In this document: in pieces, positions 34,735 through 43,957 of the stretch | Numbering within the stretch: the first letter of the stretch is position 1 | Layout of the letters: each line of letters opens with the position of its first letter | Source of the DNA: Latescibacteria bacterium UBA6620 | GTDB lineage: Bacteria; Latescibacterota; UBA2968 | DNA: 64,000 nt | Reading direction: 5' to 3' | Assembly (NCBI GenBank): GCA_002433075.1 | Contig: DJHM01000022.1 | Location: forward strand, 80,554-144,553 | Notes under the pieces: generated by a model | What the model saw: the letters and a program-made list of their open reading frames with translations, nothing else | Databases searched by the model: none | Told to the model about the DNA's origin: nothing | Translations under genes and position numbers: made by a program

Positions 34735-35029
34735 CGGAAAGCAGCACCCGCGTAATCGCCCTGGTCGCGCCCGTGCACCGAATCGGCACCGAGGCCCCCA
34801 GTCCCCCTGTCACCACCGGAAGGGCGCCCGTGTGATCCGTATGCGCGTGTGTAACCAGAACTTCCTCCGGCTCCCCCACGTCATCCATCACCGAAAGATT
34901 CGGAAGATGGGCGCCTGGGCGAGCACCCATTCGAATCCCCGCGTCGATGAGAATACGGTGGTCCTCGATCTCGATCAGCATACAGGAGGCGCCTACTTCA
35001 TCCGCGCCCCCCAGAAAGTGGAGCTTCAA
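34652..35029 (-). pseudogene. Metallo-beta-lactamase/beta-CASP domain, N-terminal fragment
   Basis: ATG 35029 begins a normal MBL N-terminus: FLGGADEVGASCMLIEIEDH, RILIDAGIRMG, and the zinc motif THAHTDHTGALP (H-x-H-x-D-H) near residue 60. It runs to DAVKIMGLREQAEE and then becomes nonsense before a TAG at 34652. The segment that should follow, including the metal-ligand His of the AGHxxG motif, is missing; the next recognisable piece is SVLMTGDVS in another frame only tens of bases later. So an internal deletion of a non-multiple of three, of the order of tens of residues, is inferred. Confidence 0.75.
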
Positions 35030-35220
35030 TTACACCTCACCCGAAACGGATCGAGCACACCCTTTACGCGCCCGACTCGATCCACGCTCTCTTCTTAGTT
35101 TCATTTGAAGTCACCCGATCGGACGTCGAAGGATGCGATTGACGCACACACCGACGTCCGTCCGGACGCACCTTCAAACTACCCGATTGGGTGCACGCCC
35201 GCCAGACGCTTGACGGTCTC

Positions 35221-36165
35221 ATGGACGAACCCCTAATTGCGTGTCTAATCCAGCAGAGCGAAAGGGACCTCATCGTGCTCGTTGCCACTGCTACGGAAGT
35301 CTTCAGTCTGCAGGAGACGGAACCCGAGTCCATCCTGTCCGGCGAACCGGCGGCATTGATCGAAGATATCGAAGGCCCTGTCATCGTTACCCGATCCGGG
35401 CGCATCGCCTTCCCCGGAAAGGAAACGGAATCTCATATCGATCATCCCATCGAATGTGCGGAGCGAGCAGGCGCGGACCTCTTGATCGGGACCGAGGGTC
35501 CCCACATCTACCGGCACACCTCAGGAACGACGGAAAAAGTCGAGACGTTCGACCAACTCGAATGCCGCGACACGTTCCACACACCGTGGGGCAGTCCCGC
35601 GTCCGTTCGCAGCTTTGCATCGACCTGCGGCGGCGTCGTCTACGCCGACATCCACGTGGGCAGCGTGATGCGGTCTCCGGATTCAGGCGCGCACTGGGAA
35701 CCGGTCACGCCCGACCTGCACGAGGACGTCCACCAGGTCGCGACAACCGGCGCCGCCCCGGATCGCCTCTACGCAAACACGGCCCACGGGGTCTACCTGA
35801 GCGACGATCGAGGCGGTTCCTGGACCCATCGTTTGACGGGGTTCCCCTATCTCTACGGTCGGGCCGTCGCCGTGCACCCGGAGGATCCCGAATGCGCACT
35901 GGCCAGCGTCAGCAGAGGGCCTCACGGCAATCCGGCCGGACAGCTCTACCGGACAGACGATGCAGGAACGTCGTGGCGCCACGTCACGAACGGCTACCCC
36001 GACACCGTCGACCGCAACATCGACACGTTCCAGATCGGGTTCTCGAACGACGGAAGAAGCTGGGCAACAGCCGCCGATGGCCTCTACGTCAGCGAGGATC
36101 GCGGACAGGCGTGGGACCCCTTCTGGACCGCTCCGAACGACATCACCCTGATCGCCTGCAACTGA
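35221..36165 (+). CDS. BNR/Asp-box repeat beta-propeller protein
   Basis: About 314 residues; the start is uncertain among GTG 35191, ATG 35221 and GTG 35275 (the last follows AAAGGGA). Asp-box turns S-x-D-x-G-x-x-W recur: RSPDSGAHWEPV, LSDDRGGSWTHR, RTDDAGTSWRHV, VSEDRGQAWDPF, as in sialidase-like and photosystem-stability-factor-like propellers. No signal peptide is visible. No catalytic residues of sialidases (Arg triad) recognised, so a binding or structural role is as likely as hydrolysis. Divergent from the decayed MBL gene, 0.2 kb away. Confidence 0.7.
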   Translation: MDEPLIACLIQQSERDLIVLVATATEVFSLQETEPESILSGEPAALIEDIEGPVIVTRSGRIAFPGKETESHIDHPIECAERAGADLLIGTEGPHIYRHTSGTTEKVETFDQLECRDTFHTPWGSPASVRSFASTCGGVVYADIHVGSVMRSPDSGAHWEPVTPDLHEDVHQVATTGAAPDRLYANTAHGVYLSDDRGGSWTHRLTGFPYLYGRAVAVHPEDPECALASVSRGPHGNPAGQLYRTDDAGTSWRHVTNGYPDTVDRNIDTFQIGFSNDGRSWATAADGLYVSEDRGQAWDPFWTAPNDITLIACN

Positions 36166-36232
36166 GGATATTGCTCATCGCCCGTGACGGCTCCGTGGGA
36201 GCCTGCTCCACGGCTCACCTCTCGAGGAACAT

Positions 36233-37207
36233 ATGAAACACGAATTCACACCCGATCACTATCACACAACCATTGGCTGGCACGAGCCCGTCCTGACGAT
36301 TCAGGATGGGGACACCGTTTCGACGACCACGATCGATGCGGGCGGAAAAGACAAGAACGGAGAGCAGGTCAGCGAGGGGGGCAACCCGCAAACCGGTCCG
36401 TTTTATGTCGAGGGTGCGGAGCCCGGGAATATTCTGGCCGTCACGTTCGACCATCTGATGCCCAACCGGGAGTACGGCCACACTTCCGGGCAGATCGCCG
36501 GCAACGTGCTCGACCCGGGCTACATCCCGAAGTTCGACGATGAAGCCAGTCGCTTCATCTGGAAAATCGACTTCGACAACCACACGGCGAGTCCCGTGGA
36601 ATACACGAACGATCGCAACGCCACTCGACTTGGAGAGGGCAAGCCCGTCGAGGGCCTTCTCACGAACCTCTCGTTGCCCCTGAATCCGCATTCGGGGTGC
36701 TTCGGCGTCGCCCCGGCTCGACGGCAGCACATTTCATGCGCCACATCCGCCAACCACGGCGGAAATATGGACTACAAGCGCTTCACCAACGGCGTGACCG
36801 TATATCTTCCCATCGCCGCGGAGGGTGCGCTGTTCCACATCGGTGACGGACACGCGCTCCAGGGTGACGGGGAGATCGTCGGAACGGGCATTGAGATCTC
36901 CTTCGATGTCACCTTCACCGTTCGCGTCATCAAAGGGCGTTCGATCGAATGGCCCCGGGCGGAAAACGACACCCATATTATGGCCATCGGTAACGCACGT
37001 CCGCTCGATCAGTGTGTCGAACACGCGTCGACCGAAATGATCCGCTTCCTCGAAGAGGAATACGGCCTGACCACCCGAGAGGCCCATCTCCTGATGGGCG
37101 AGGCCGTCGAATACGATATGGGAAATATGTTCGACCCCGCTTACACCATGGTCTGCAAGATGGAGAAGGCCGTGCTGGAGGGGATGGGGGCAAAGCGATT
37201 GACCTGA
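36233..37207 (+). CDS. Acetamidase/formamidase family protein
   Basis: 324 residues from ATG with GAGGAAC upstream. Family landmarks: TTIDAGGKDKNGEQV near residue 40, NPQTGPFYVEGAEPGNILAV near 58-77 (NP-TGP motif), HSGCFGVAP near 152, and HGGNMDYKRFTNGVTVYLPI near 175-195 with the conserved N-D-x-K region, then GALFHIGDGHALQGDGEIVGTG. Hydrolyses formamide or other short amides to ammonia and the acid; metal-dependent. Stands alone and is followed by a terminator. Confidence 0.9.
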   Translation: MKHEFTPDHYHTTIGWHEPVLTIQDGDTVSTTTIDAGGKDKNGEQVSEGGNPQTGPFYVEGAEPGNILAVTFDHLMPNREYGHTSGQIAGNVLDPGYIPKFDDEASRFIWKIDFDNHTASPVEYTNDRNATRLGEGKPVEGLLTNLSLPLNPHSGCFGVAPARRQHISCATSANHGGNMDYKRFTNGVTVYLPIAAEGALFHIGDGHALQGDGEIVGTGIEISFDVTFTVRVIKGRSIEWPRAENDTHIMAIGNARPLDQCVEHASTEMIRFLEEEYGLTTREAHLLMGEAVEYDMGNMFDPAYTMVCKMEKAVLEGMGAKRLT

Positions 37208-37233
37208 ACGAGCCCTGACACCCCGAGATTAAA

Positions 37234-37277
37234 AGCGGCGACGTGGATCAGAACCACGTCGCCGCTTCGCTTTTCTT
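37234..37277 (+). terminator. Terminator between convergent formamidase and 37308 genes
   Basis: A perfect 13-bp stem AGCGGCGACGTGG (37234-37246) / CCACGTCGCCGCT (37254-37266), 7-nt loop, followed by a T-rich tract (TTTTCTT). An AAAA run on the other side gives the minus strand a short T-run, so it probably serves both converging units. Confidence 0.85.
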
Positions 37278-37307
37278 GGGGAAGGGATATGTGATCGTCC
37301 CCGGTTT

Positions 37308-37784
37308 CTATCCTCCAACCGCACTCGTCCGAATCGCTTCGGCAACTGCCCCGACTTCCTCGATGGCCGATTGCTCTTCTTCCAACAGACGCGTCAGATG
37401 ACCGAGCTTTTCGTTCTTGTCCATCTCCTTGTCACTCACCTTTTCAAGTCCGCTGCCGATCGACGCATACACCGCCGCCACGTGCGCTCCCTCGTCAGCC
37501 ACCTCGGTAAAGCACGCGGATGCCATTCTCCGACATTCTGCCCAGACTGTTGCGTTCCACCAATTTCCGTGGCTCGACCCGTGGCCCGCTTCTACCGCCT
37601 CGATGAAATTCGAGTACCCGTCCGGTCCCATTCCATACGGTTCGCTCGTGTATGCCGAGGGAGCACACGTGGCGCCATACAGCGTCCCGTCGCTCGCCTC
37701 GATGCCGTAGTAGTCAGCCACCCCCCTGATCACCCCCAGCAGCTTCGTGTTGAAGCACGCCTGCTTCAGGCCTTTGATGATCAT
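37308..37784 (-). CDS. Hypothetical protein, possibly internally deleted BtrH/DUF4872-like
   Basis: 158 residues; ATG overlaps the lutC stop by 4 nt. The N-terminus (IIKGLKQACFNTKLLGVIRGVADYYGIEASDGTLYGAT) reads like the Cys-containing start of BtrH_N-type proteins, and the C-terminus (NWWNATVWAECRRMASACFTEVADEG...LLEEEQSAIEEV) like their helical C-terminal part. The central core that normally carries the His/Asp of the active site appears absent, so this may be an in-frame deletion derivative. The family suggestion is from memory and weak. Otherwise a small soluble protein of unknown function in the lut transcript. Confidence 0.5.
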   Translation of the reverse strand: MIIKGLKQACFNTKLLGVIRGVADYYGIEASDGTLYGATCAPSAYTSEPYGMGPDGYSNFIEAVEAGHGSSHGNWWNATVWAECRRMASACFTEVADEGAHVAAVYASIGSGLEKVSDKEMDKNEKLGHLTRLLEEEQSAIEEVGAVAEAIRTSAVGG

Positions 37785-38425
37785 GAGTCCATCTCCCCGT
37801 CCTCGTAAACCACGGCAATGAGCCGCTTCGGGCCGTGCGCCCCCAGAGTCAACGTAAACTCGATGTCCGCGGTTTTACTCGGACCACTGATGACCGTCAC
37901 GTTCGTAGGAATGTGGTCCCCTCTTCCAGCCGTCCACGTGAACAGATCGGTCGTCAACCGTGACACCCGGACCATCGCGATGTGAACAGGGGGCAACAAC
38001 GTGGCCAGACGGCTTCGCCCCTCACCGCTTTCGACGATCAGGCTACCCGTTTCGACAAGCGCGGCACTCACTCCTGTTAGGCCCACATCACAGTCCGCAC
38101 AGAACGCTTTGAGATCGCCCTCGGACTCGCCGACCACGTAACACGTCCGCTCGGGCCAACGAGCGACCGTATCCATTCCATCGACGGGCGGTTCCTGGTT
38201 AATCACGACGCTGTGCGCGTCCATCTCATCCAGCAGATTATCCACGATCGTCCAGGCCGCTTCGGCGGACTCCGCCCGGCGAACATCCCCCTTGAGATTC
38301 GTCAGACATTCGCAGAAACGATCGACCGGGTTCTCGAACGTCCGCCTCGTCAACCAGGGGCTCAGCCTTTCCGCAGGTCGGGAGGCTCCGCGCAATCGTT
38401 CCAGGATTGCTTCTCGATCACCCAT
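37781..38425 (-). CDS. lutC: L-lactate utilization protein LutC (LUD domain)
   Basis: 214 residues. The LUD (YkgG) fold is recognised by CDVGLTGVSAALVETGSLIV near residue 112, SRLATLLPPVHIAMVRVSRL near 138 and a C-terminal TVISGPSKTADIEFTLTLGAHGPKRLIAVV near 178-207. In the Bacillus-type system LutABC together oxidise L-lactate to pyruvate via Fe-S proteins in place of a flavin dehydrogenase. ATG overlaps the lutB stop by 8 nt. Confidence 0.88.
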   Translation of the reverse strand: MGDREAILERLRGASRPAERLSPWLTRRTFENPVDRFCECLTNLKGDVRRAESAEAAWTIVDNLLDEMDAHSVVINQEPPVDGMDTVARWPERTCYVVGESEGDLKAFCADCDVGLTGVSAALVETGSLIVESGEGRSRLATLLPPVHIAMVRVSRLTTDLFTWTAGRGDHIPTNVTVISGPSKTADIEFTLTLGAHGPKRLIAVVYEDGEMDS

Positions 38426-39830
38426 CCCCGCCCTCCAACTCAGACTGCCAGATCTCCCGGAATGGTCTGGGCGCCAACCCCTTCAGTTTCCGACCCTTCG
38501 AGGGGTCGAGGAACGAAGGCATCCGCAAGTCGCCGTCCTTCAGCACCGGGAGTTGTGCGGTGCGCATCAGGCCCGTCAGTCTGCGGTAGCGATCCACGTC
38601 CATCAGCATCCAGGCAGCCGCTTCCTCGGCCCGCCGCACGGACCAGGGTACGAGCCCCTGTTCCACCTCGTCGTTCCGCAGCTCGACCAGCATCCGCGGA
38701 AGATCGATTCGGGCAGGACAGACGTCTCGACACGCTCCACAGAGCGAGCTCGCCTGCGGAAGCGCCGGATACTCTTCGAGCCCCATCAGCAGCGGGGTGA
38801 TGACCGCGCCGATCGGGCCACTATATGGACTCCGGTAAGTGTGACCACCGACTTCGCGGTAGACCGGGCAGATGTTCAGACACGCCCCGCACCGAATGCA
38901 CTGAAGAATTTCCTCGTACTTCCCCCCGAGCAACTGACTCCGGCCATTGTCGAGCAGGATGATGTGAACTTCTTCGGGCCCATCCTCATCGTCCACCTTC
39001 CTGGGCCCCGTCACCACGTTCGTATACACCGAAAGAGGCTGCCCCGTCGAGCTCCGGGCCAGAAGCTGAAGCCATACCGCCGCGTCGTCCCACGTCGGCA
39101 CCACCTTCTCGAGCCCGACCAGGGCGATGTGGACGGGGGGACTGGCCGAAACGAACCGGCCGTTGCCTTCGTTCTCGACCAGCACCAGACTACCCGTCTC
39201 GCTGACCAGAATGTTGCCCCCCGTGATCCCCATTCCTGCAGAGAGAAATCTCGACCGCAACAGTCGGCGAGAGGCCGCAACGAGATCTTCGATCTCCGCT
39301 GATTGAAGAGATTCCCCGGAGGCGTTCTCGATCAGGGTGACGATCTCGTCCCTGCGCTTGTGGATGGCGGGCGCGATGATGTGAAAGGGCGGGTCGCCGG
39401 CCAGCTGGATGATCCATTCACCCAGATCCGTTTCCACCGACTCGATGCCGGCCTCTTCGAGTGCCACCCCAAGATGGATCTCCTCCGAGGCCATCGACTT
39501 GCCTTTCGTGGCCAGCGTCACCCCTCGGGTCTTCCCAATGTCAATCACGATTCGACACGCCTCTGCGGCATCCTCCGCCCAGTGGACGTGTGTGCCAGCG
39601 GCTTTCGCATTTGATTCGAACGATTCCAAGTGCTCGTCCAGCTGAGCGAGCGTAGCCGAACGAATCGCCTTGAAATGGTCGCGAAGACCTTCCGAATCGG
39701 GCAGCTCCTCCAACGCCCCTTCGCGCCCCCGCCAGAAATTCCCCGTCGCCGTGTCGATGGCCTCCTGAAGGGGCAGATCGTTGATCGCGGAGTCAGCCTG
39801 CGACCGGAACTGTGAAATCGAGGCCGACAT
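38418..39830 (-). CDS. lutB: L-lactate utilization Fe-S protein LutB
   Basis: 470 residues from ATG 39830, the normal LutB length. N-terminal LUD-like domain (VTLATKGKSMASEEIHLGVAL near residue 105; GITGGNILVSETGSLVLVEN near 212; HIALVGLEKVVPTWDDA) and C-terminal ferredoxin region with two 4Fe-4S cluster motifs, CIRCGACLNICPVY near 310 and CGACRDVCPARIDLP near 360. The start codon shares one base with the lutA stop (TGATG). Confidence 0.92.
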   Translation of the reverse strand: MSASISQFRSQADSAINDLPLQEAIDTATGNFWRGREGALEELPDSEGLRDHFKAIRSATLAQLDEHLESFESNAKAAGTHVHWAEDAAEACRIVIDIGKTRGVTLATKGKSMASEEIHLGVALEEAGIESVETDLGEWIIQLAGDPPFHIIAPAIHKRRDEIVTLIENASGESLQSAEIEDLVAASRRLLRSRFLSAGMGITGGNILVSETGSLVLVENEGNGRFVSASPPVHIALVGLEKVVPTWDDAAVWLQLLARSSTGQPLSVYTNVVTGPRKVDDEDGPEEVHIILLDNGRSQLLGGKYEEILQCIRCGACLNICPVYREVGGHTYRSPYSGPIGAVITPLLMGLEEYPALPQASSLCGACRDVCPARIDLPRMLVELRNDEVEQGLVPWSVRRAEEAAAWMLMDVDRYRRLTGLMRTAQLPVLKDGDLRMPSFLDPSKGRKLKGLAPRPFREIWQSELEGGDG

Positions 39831-40549
39831 CAGCCGAGTTCCTCCAACAGACACGCCAGGTGCCGAACGCGCGGACCGTCCGGATCGACAAGTCCCTCCA
39901 TCTGCATCAAGCATCCCGGATCGATCGACACAAGAACGTCCACTTCTATGTCTACGGCTTGTCGCAGCTTTTCACGCGTCATCGCATTCGCAACCTCAGG
40001 CATCTTAATCGAGAACAGTCCGCCGAATCCGCAGCATCGATCGGACTCCACCATTTCGACGACGCGACACCCGGCCGATTCCAGGAGCTGTCGGGCTTCG
40101 CCTCCCAGCCCCAGAAGCCGGTTCGCGTGACAGGAATCGTGATAGGTCACCGTCGGCGCCGCATCGGAGCCGGGAGGCGCCCAGCCCTGGCGGACCAGAA
40201 ACCGGCTCAGTTCGAACGTCTTCGCGCCCAGGGCTTCGGCCCGGGCCTCCCAATCCGGATCGTCCTCGAACAGATGAACATACTCCGCGGCTACCATCGA
40301 CGAGCACGATCCGCTCGGTAAAACAACCGCGTCATAGGGTTCGAAGATTTCAATCGTCCGACGCGCAAGATCCCGGGCCTGATTGCGGAGTCCGCTGTTG
40401 AAGAATGGCTGACCACAGCAGGTCTGGGCATCGGGGAAATCCACCTGGCACCCTGCGCGACGAAGCAACCGGACGGTTGCCACCCCAATTTCGGGGGAAA
40501 TCTGATCGACCAGACACGACACGAACAACGCAACAGTCTTCTCGCTCAC
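39830..40549 (-). CDS. lutA: L-lactate utilization protein LutA (CCG domain)
   Basis: 239 residues from GTG 40549, with AGGAG 6 nt upstream; the longer in-frame version from 40582 has no such site. Two CCG (heterodisulfide reductase-type) modules: AQTCCGQPFFNSG near residue 43 and SDRCCGFGGLFSIKMPEV near 172, with upstream Cys in FVSCLVDQ and SCHANR. These bind a [4Fe-4S]-like cluster and carry electrons in lactate oxidation. First gene of lutABC. Confidence 0.92.
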   Translation of the reverse strand: MSEKTVALFVSCLVDQISPEIGVATVRLLRRAGCQVDFPDAQTCCGQPFFNSGLRNQARDLARRTIEIFEPYDAVVLPSGSCSSMVAAEYVHLFEDDPDWEARAEALGAKTFELSRFLVRQGWAPPGSDAAPTVTYHDSCHANRLLGLGGEARQLLESAGCRVVEMVESDRCCGFGGLFSIKMPEVANAMTREKLRQAVDIEVDVLVSIDPGCLMQMEGLVDPDGPRVRHLACLLEELG

Positions 40550-40715
40550 TCTGCACTCCTCTACAAGGCGCTCCAGAGACACGACCGTATGATAAGCGCG
40601 TCGGCGTCCTCAGACCATTCCGCCAGCGACAGTTCGTTTGAAACGAGGCGGTAACGACGGAAGATCCGAAGGTTTTCCATATCTCTGTCTTCCTCATTCA
40701 TATACATTGACCGAC

Positions 40716-42086
40716 ATGGAGAATCGACGCAAAACAAAGCTGACTGAGGTGGACCGAAAGCACGTCTGGCACCCGTTCACCCAGATGCGAGACTACCCCG
40801 CAGAGGATCCCGTCGTCGTCGAGCGGGCAGAGGGCCCGTATCTGTTCGACATCGAGGGGCGGCGCTATCTCGACGGCTACGCCTCGATCTGGTGCAACGT
40901 TCACGGACATCGGGTCGACGAAATCGACGACGCCATTCGCGATCAGCTCGACCGGGTCGCCCACGCCACCCTCCTCGGGGGATCCAACATTCCGGCGATC
41001 GAACTCGCGGCGAAGCTCGTTCACATCACGCCCCCCAGACTCGATCACGTATTCTACTCAGACAGTGGGGCCACCGCGGTCGAAGTGGCCCTCAAGATGG
41101 CCTTCCAGTACTGGCAGCAGTGTCCCGATCCACGACCCGAAAAGCGCGCTTTCCTCCACCTCACTCAGAGCTACCACGGCGATACCATCGGCGCTGTCAG
41201 CATCGGGGGCATCGATCTATTCCACAAAGTCTACGGCCCTCTCCTGTTCGACCACATTCCCGTGGCCGCCCCCCACCCTTACCGGTGCAGCTTCTGTGAA
41301 TCGGAGCCCGGTTGCAACAGGGGGTGTCTGAGTGCGTTCGAAGAAACCCTGGCTCAGCGTGCAGATGAGATTGCGGCCTTCTTCGTCGAACCGCTCGTAC
41401 AGGGAGCCGGGGGAATGCTCGTTCATCCGGAAGGTTATCTGCGCGACGCGGCCGAACTGTGTCGCGCCCACGACGTCCTCTTCATCGTCGATGAGGTCGC
41501 CACCGGATTCGGGCGAACCGGCGCGATGTTTGCCTGCGATCGAGAAGGGGTCGAGCCTGACCTGATGTGCCTGGGCAAGGGCCTAACCGGCGGATACCTC
41601 CCCCTCGCTGCCACCCTCGCCACCGATCGGATCTACGACGCTTTTCTGGGTGACTATTCCGAGACGAAAACCTTCTTTCACGGCCATACTTATACCGGCA
41701 ATCCGCTTGCCTGCGCAGCCGCCCTCGGTACTCTCGAGGTGTTCGAAAAGCGGGATGTCATTCGCAACCTGCAGCCCACGATTGACCACCTTTCCCACGG
41801 ACTCGAACGATTCCGCGATCGACCCCACGTAGGGGATGTGCGACAGTGCGGGTTCATCGCCGCCATCGAACTTGTCGCGAATAAGAAATCCCGCCGCCCC
41901 TACCCGTTCGAAGCACGAATCGGACACCAAGTCTGCGGTCGGGTGCGCGAGAAAGGCATCCTGCTTCGCCCTCTCGTCAACACCATCGTCCTCTTCCCAC
42001 CGCTTTGCCTGACAACCGACCAGCTGGACGAAATTCTGGATGCGGTCTACGATGCCATCGTCGAGGTCACAGAGTCGGATGGCTGA
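40716..42086 (+). CDS. bioA: Adenosylmethionine-8-amino-7-oxononanoate aminotransferase
   Basis: 456 residues from ATG 40716. HVWHPFTQMRDY near residue 15 is typical of BioA; further YLDGYASIWCNVHGH near 48, YHGDTIGAVSIGG near 152, VDEVATGFGRTG near 257 and LGKGLTGGYLPLAATL near 285 with the PLP Lys. Converts KAPA to DAPA in biotin synthesis. Overlaps bioD by 8 nt; bioF and bioB are not in the window. Upstream 130 bp holds no clear operator. Confidence 0.95.
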   Translation: MENRRKTKLTEVDRKHVWHPFTQMRDYPAEDPVVVERAEGPYLFDIEGRRYLDGYASIWCNVHGHRVDEIDDAIRDQLDRVAHATLLGGSNIPAIELAAKLVHITPPRLDHVFYSDSGATAVEVALKMAFQYWQQCPDPRPEKRAFLHLTQSYHGDTIGAVSIGGIDLFHKVYGPLLFDHIPVAAPHPYRCSFCESEPGCNRGCLSAFEETLAQRADEIAAFFVEPLVQGAGGMLVHPEGYLRDAAELCRAHDVLFIVDEVATGFGRTGAMFACDREGVEPDLMCLGKGLTGGYLPLAATLATDRIYDAFLGDYSETKTFFHGHTYTGNPLACAAALGTLEVFEKRDVIRNLQPTIDHLSHGLERFRDRPHVGDVRQCGFIAAIELVANKKSRRPYPFEARIGHQVCGRVREKGILLRPLVNTIVLFPPLCLTTDQLDEILDAVYDAIVEVTESDG

Positions 42087-42786
42087 TCGTCGCACCTCAC
42101 CGAAGCGGGGATTCTTCATCACCGGAACAGATACGGACGTCGGTAAAACCTTCGTGGGGGCCGCTCTCGCCGAAGCTGCCCGGGTCAGTGGAATCGATCT
42201 CGGCGTATTCAAGCCGGTTTCTGCCGGCGGGGGTGAAGACGTTCGCTGTCTCAAGATAGCCTCCGGCGTAGAGGACGCTGACGACCTCATCAACCCCATC
42301 GCGCTCGCAAACCCCCTGTCACCGGACATCGCCGCCGAGCACGAAAACGTCATCATGAAGGTCGATTCGATTTACGCGGCGTTCGACCGGCTCGTTCGAC
42401 AACACGATCGACTCCTCGTCGAGGGCGCCGGCGGCATCCTTGTTCCGCTGACTGCAGAAATCTCGATCATCGATCTGGCCGCACGATTCGAGCTACCCGT
42501 CTTGATCGTATCCCGTGCCGCACTCGGTACGATCAACCATACCCGTCTCACCGTCGAAGCTCTACAGACGCGGGATGTTCCGATCCTTGGAATCGTCTAC
42601 AACCAACCGACTCCCGGAGCCAGGACCCTCTCCGCCGAACGCAGCCCAGCTTCGATCGAACGTCATACAGGCATCGAAACCCTGGGTTGCCTTCCTCACG
42701 CATCGCATCTCAACCAGCCTGGCGACGGCGCCCGCGCTGAATTCGTCCGTGAACACCTCAACCTCGACCGGATCCTGGGACCCTGA
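42079..42786 (+). CDS. bioD: Dethiobiotin synthetase
   Basis: 235 residues from ATG 42079, inside the bioA end. P-loop ITGTDTDVGKTFVGAAL near residue 13-29, FKPVSAGG near 43, LLVEGAGGILVPLT near 115 and the switch-like VSRAALGTINHT near 148 are the DTBS signature. ATP-dependent carboxylation and ring closure of DAPA to dethiobiotin. Confidence 0.94.
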   Translation: MADRRTSPKRGFFITGTDTDVGKTFVGAALAEAARVSGIDLGVFKPVSAGGGEDVRCLKIASGVEDADDLINPIALANPLSPDIAAEHENVIMKVDSIYAAFDRLVRQHDRLLVEGAGGILVPLTAEISIIDLAARFELPVLIVSRAALGTINHTRLTVEALQTRDVPILGIVYNQPTPGARTLSAERSPASIERHTGIETLGCLPHASHLNQPGDGARAEFVREHLNLDRILGP

Positions 42787-42789
42787 CCG

Positions 42790-43866
42790 ATGGCGATACA
42801 ACCCCTTTATGCCGTCGCCTTCAAAGGGGTCGGCGAGATCGCCCGTCGGGAGATCCGTAACAGGCTCGAAGCCACCGGGTTCGTTCACCGCACCGTGCGT
42901 GACTCCGACCTGATTTCGTTTTCGGCCGACATAGACCGTGTGGACATTTCGAATCTACTGACCGTCGAAGACGTCTACTATCAGCTGGATGTCCTGCCCC
43001 TGACCGGAGAAAAGAAGGACCTCGAAAGCTTCAGACGCCGGGTCGAGGCCTGGTCGTTCGAAGAAGGAATCACGGCCAGACGCCACGTCACACCCAGATC
43101 GCGGAAGGGGGCGGTGAGCTACCGGGTCATCGTGCAGGCCGAAGATGCAGACTGGCGCCAGTACCGCCGCGAGCGACTTGGGCGCGAGGTCACCGATGCC
43201 GTCGGACGGCGCTACTCGAAATGGTACGCCGCGGAGGATGGAGGCGACGTCGAAATCTGGATCCAGTTCGCCGAACGTGAAGCGGTGGTCGGCCTGCGGT
43301 TGACCGATCGAACGATGCGTCACCGGACCGACAAGACGGCCAACCTTCCGGGTTCACTCCGACCCACCGTAGCCGCCGCGATGATCACACTGGCCAGACC
43401 GTCCGAAGATGATGTCTTCCTCGATCCGATGTGCGGGGCGGGTACGCTCTTGCTCGAGCGCGCCCGGGCCGGAAGGTATCGCGAACTTCTGGGTGGCGAC
43501 GTTCGGCCCGAAGCGGTATCCGCCACGTATGAGAACCTGGGGAATCGGCACAAGCCCTGGACAGTACGAGAATGGGATGCCGCTCGGCTCCCTCTGGAAC
43601 CCGATTCCGTCACCCAGATCGCGACGAATCCTCCGTGGGGGCGACAGGTGGGCTCCCGTGGAGACCTGGAAGACCTCTATTCCCGATCCTTCGACCAATT
43701 CGATCGGGTACTCGTGTCGGGGCGACGCGCGGTGGTGCTGACCAGCGAGTGGGACGCTTTGAAACGCGCCCTGGAGGGACGAACGACCCTGATCCCGATT
43801 CAGCAGATCCGTCGAATTCACATTCTCGGGCGTCTTGCCGATATGTTCGTCCTGCTGAAAACATAA
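42790..43866 (+). CDS. THUMP-domain RNA methyltransferase (UPF0020/Trm14-like)
   Basis: 358 residues, starting 3 bp after bioD. N-terminal THUMP-like half to about residue 165 (LYAVAFKGVGEIARREIRNR, ARRHVTPRSRKGAVSYRVIV). C-terminal Rossmann methyltransferase: LPGSLRPTVAAAMITLA near 188, SAM-binding DPMCGAGTLLLERARAG near 214 and catalytic ATNPPWGRQVG near 278 (NPPW = N-[DP]-PY type motif for base N-methylation). Most like tRNA m2G Trm14/TrmN-type enzymes or the RlmL N2-guanine module. Cytosolic. rRNA versus tRNA target undecided. Confidence 0.85.
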   Translation: MAIQPLYAVAFKGVGEIARREIRNRLEATGFVHRTVRDSDLISFSADIDRVDISNLLTVEDVYYQLDVLPLTGEKKDLESFRRRVEAWSFEEGITARRHVTPRSRKGAVSYRVIVQAEDADWRQYRRERLGREVTDAVGRRYSKWYAAEDGGDVEIWIQFAEREAVVGLRLTDRTMRHRTDKTANLPGSLRPTVAAAMITLARPSEDDVFLDPMCGAGTLLLERARAGRYRELLGGDVRPEAVSATYENLGNRHKPWTVREWDAARLPLEPDSVTQIATNPPWGRQVGSRGDLEDLYSRSFDQFDRVLVSGRRAVVLTSEWDALKRALEGRTTLIPIQQIRRIHILGRLADMFVLLKT

Positions 43867-43957
43867 ATTGCGGTCCGCGATCATCGGCGCTCGCCGACTC
43901 GGTGATCCAAACGTGTTTCTTCAGAAACCTTGGTGGCAGGCTCTACAGGAGGGAAGT

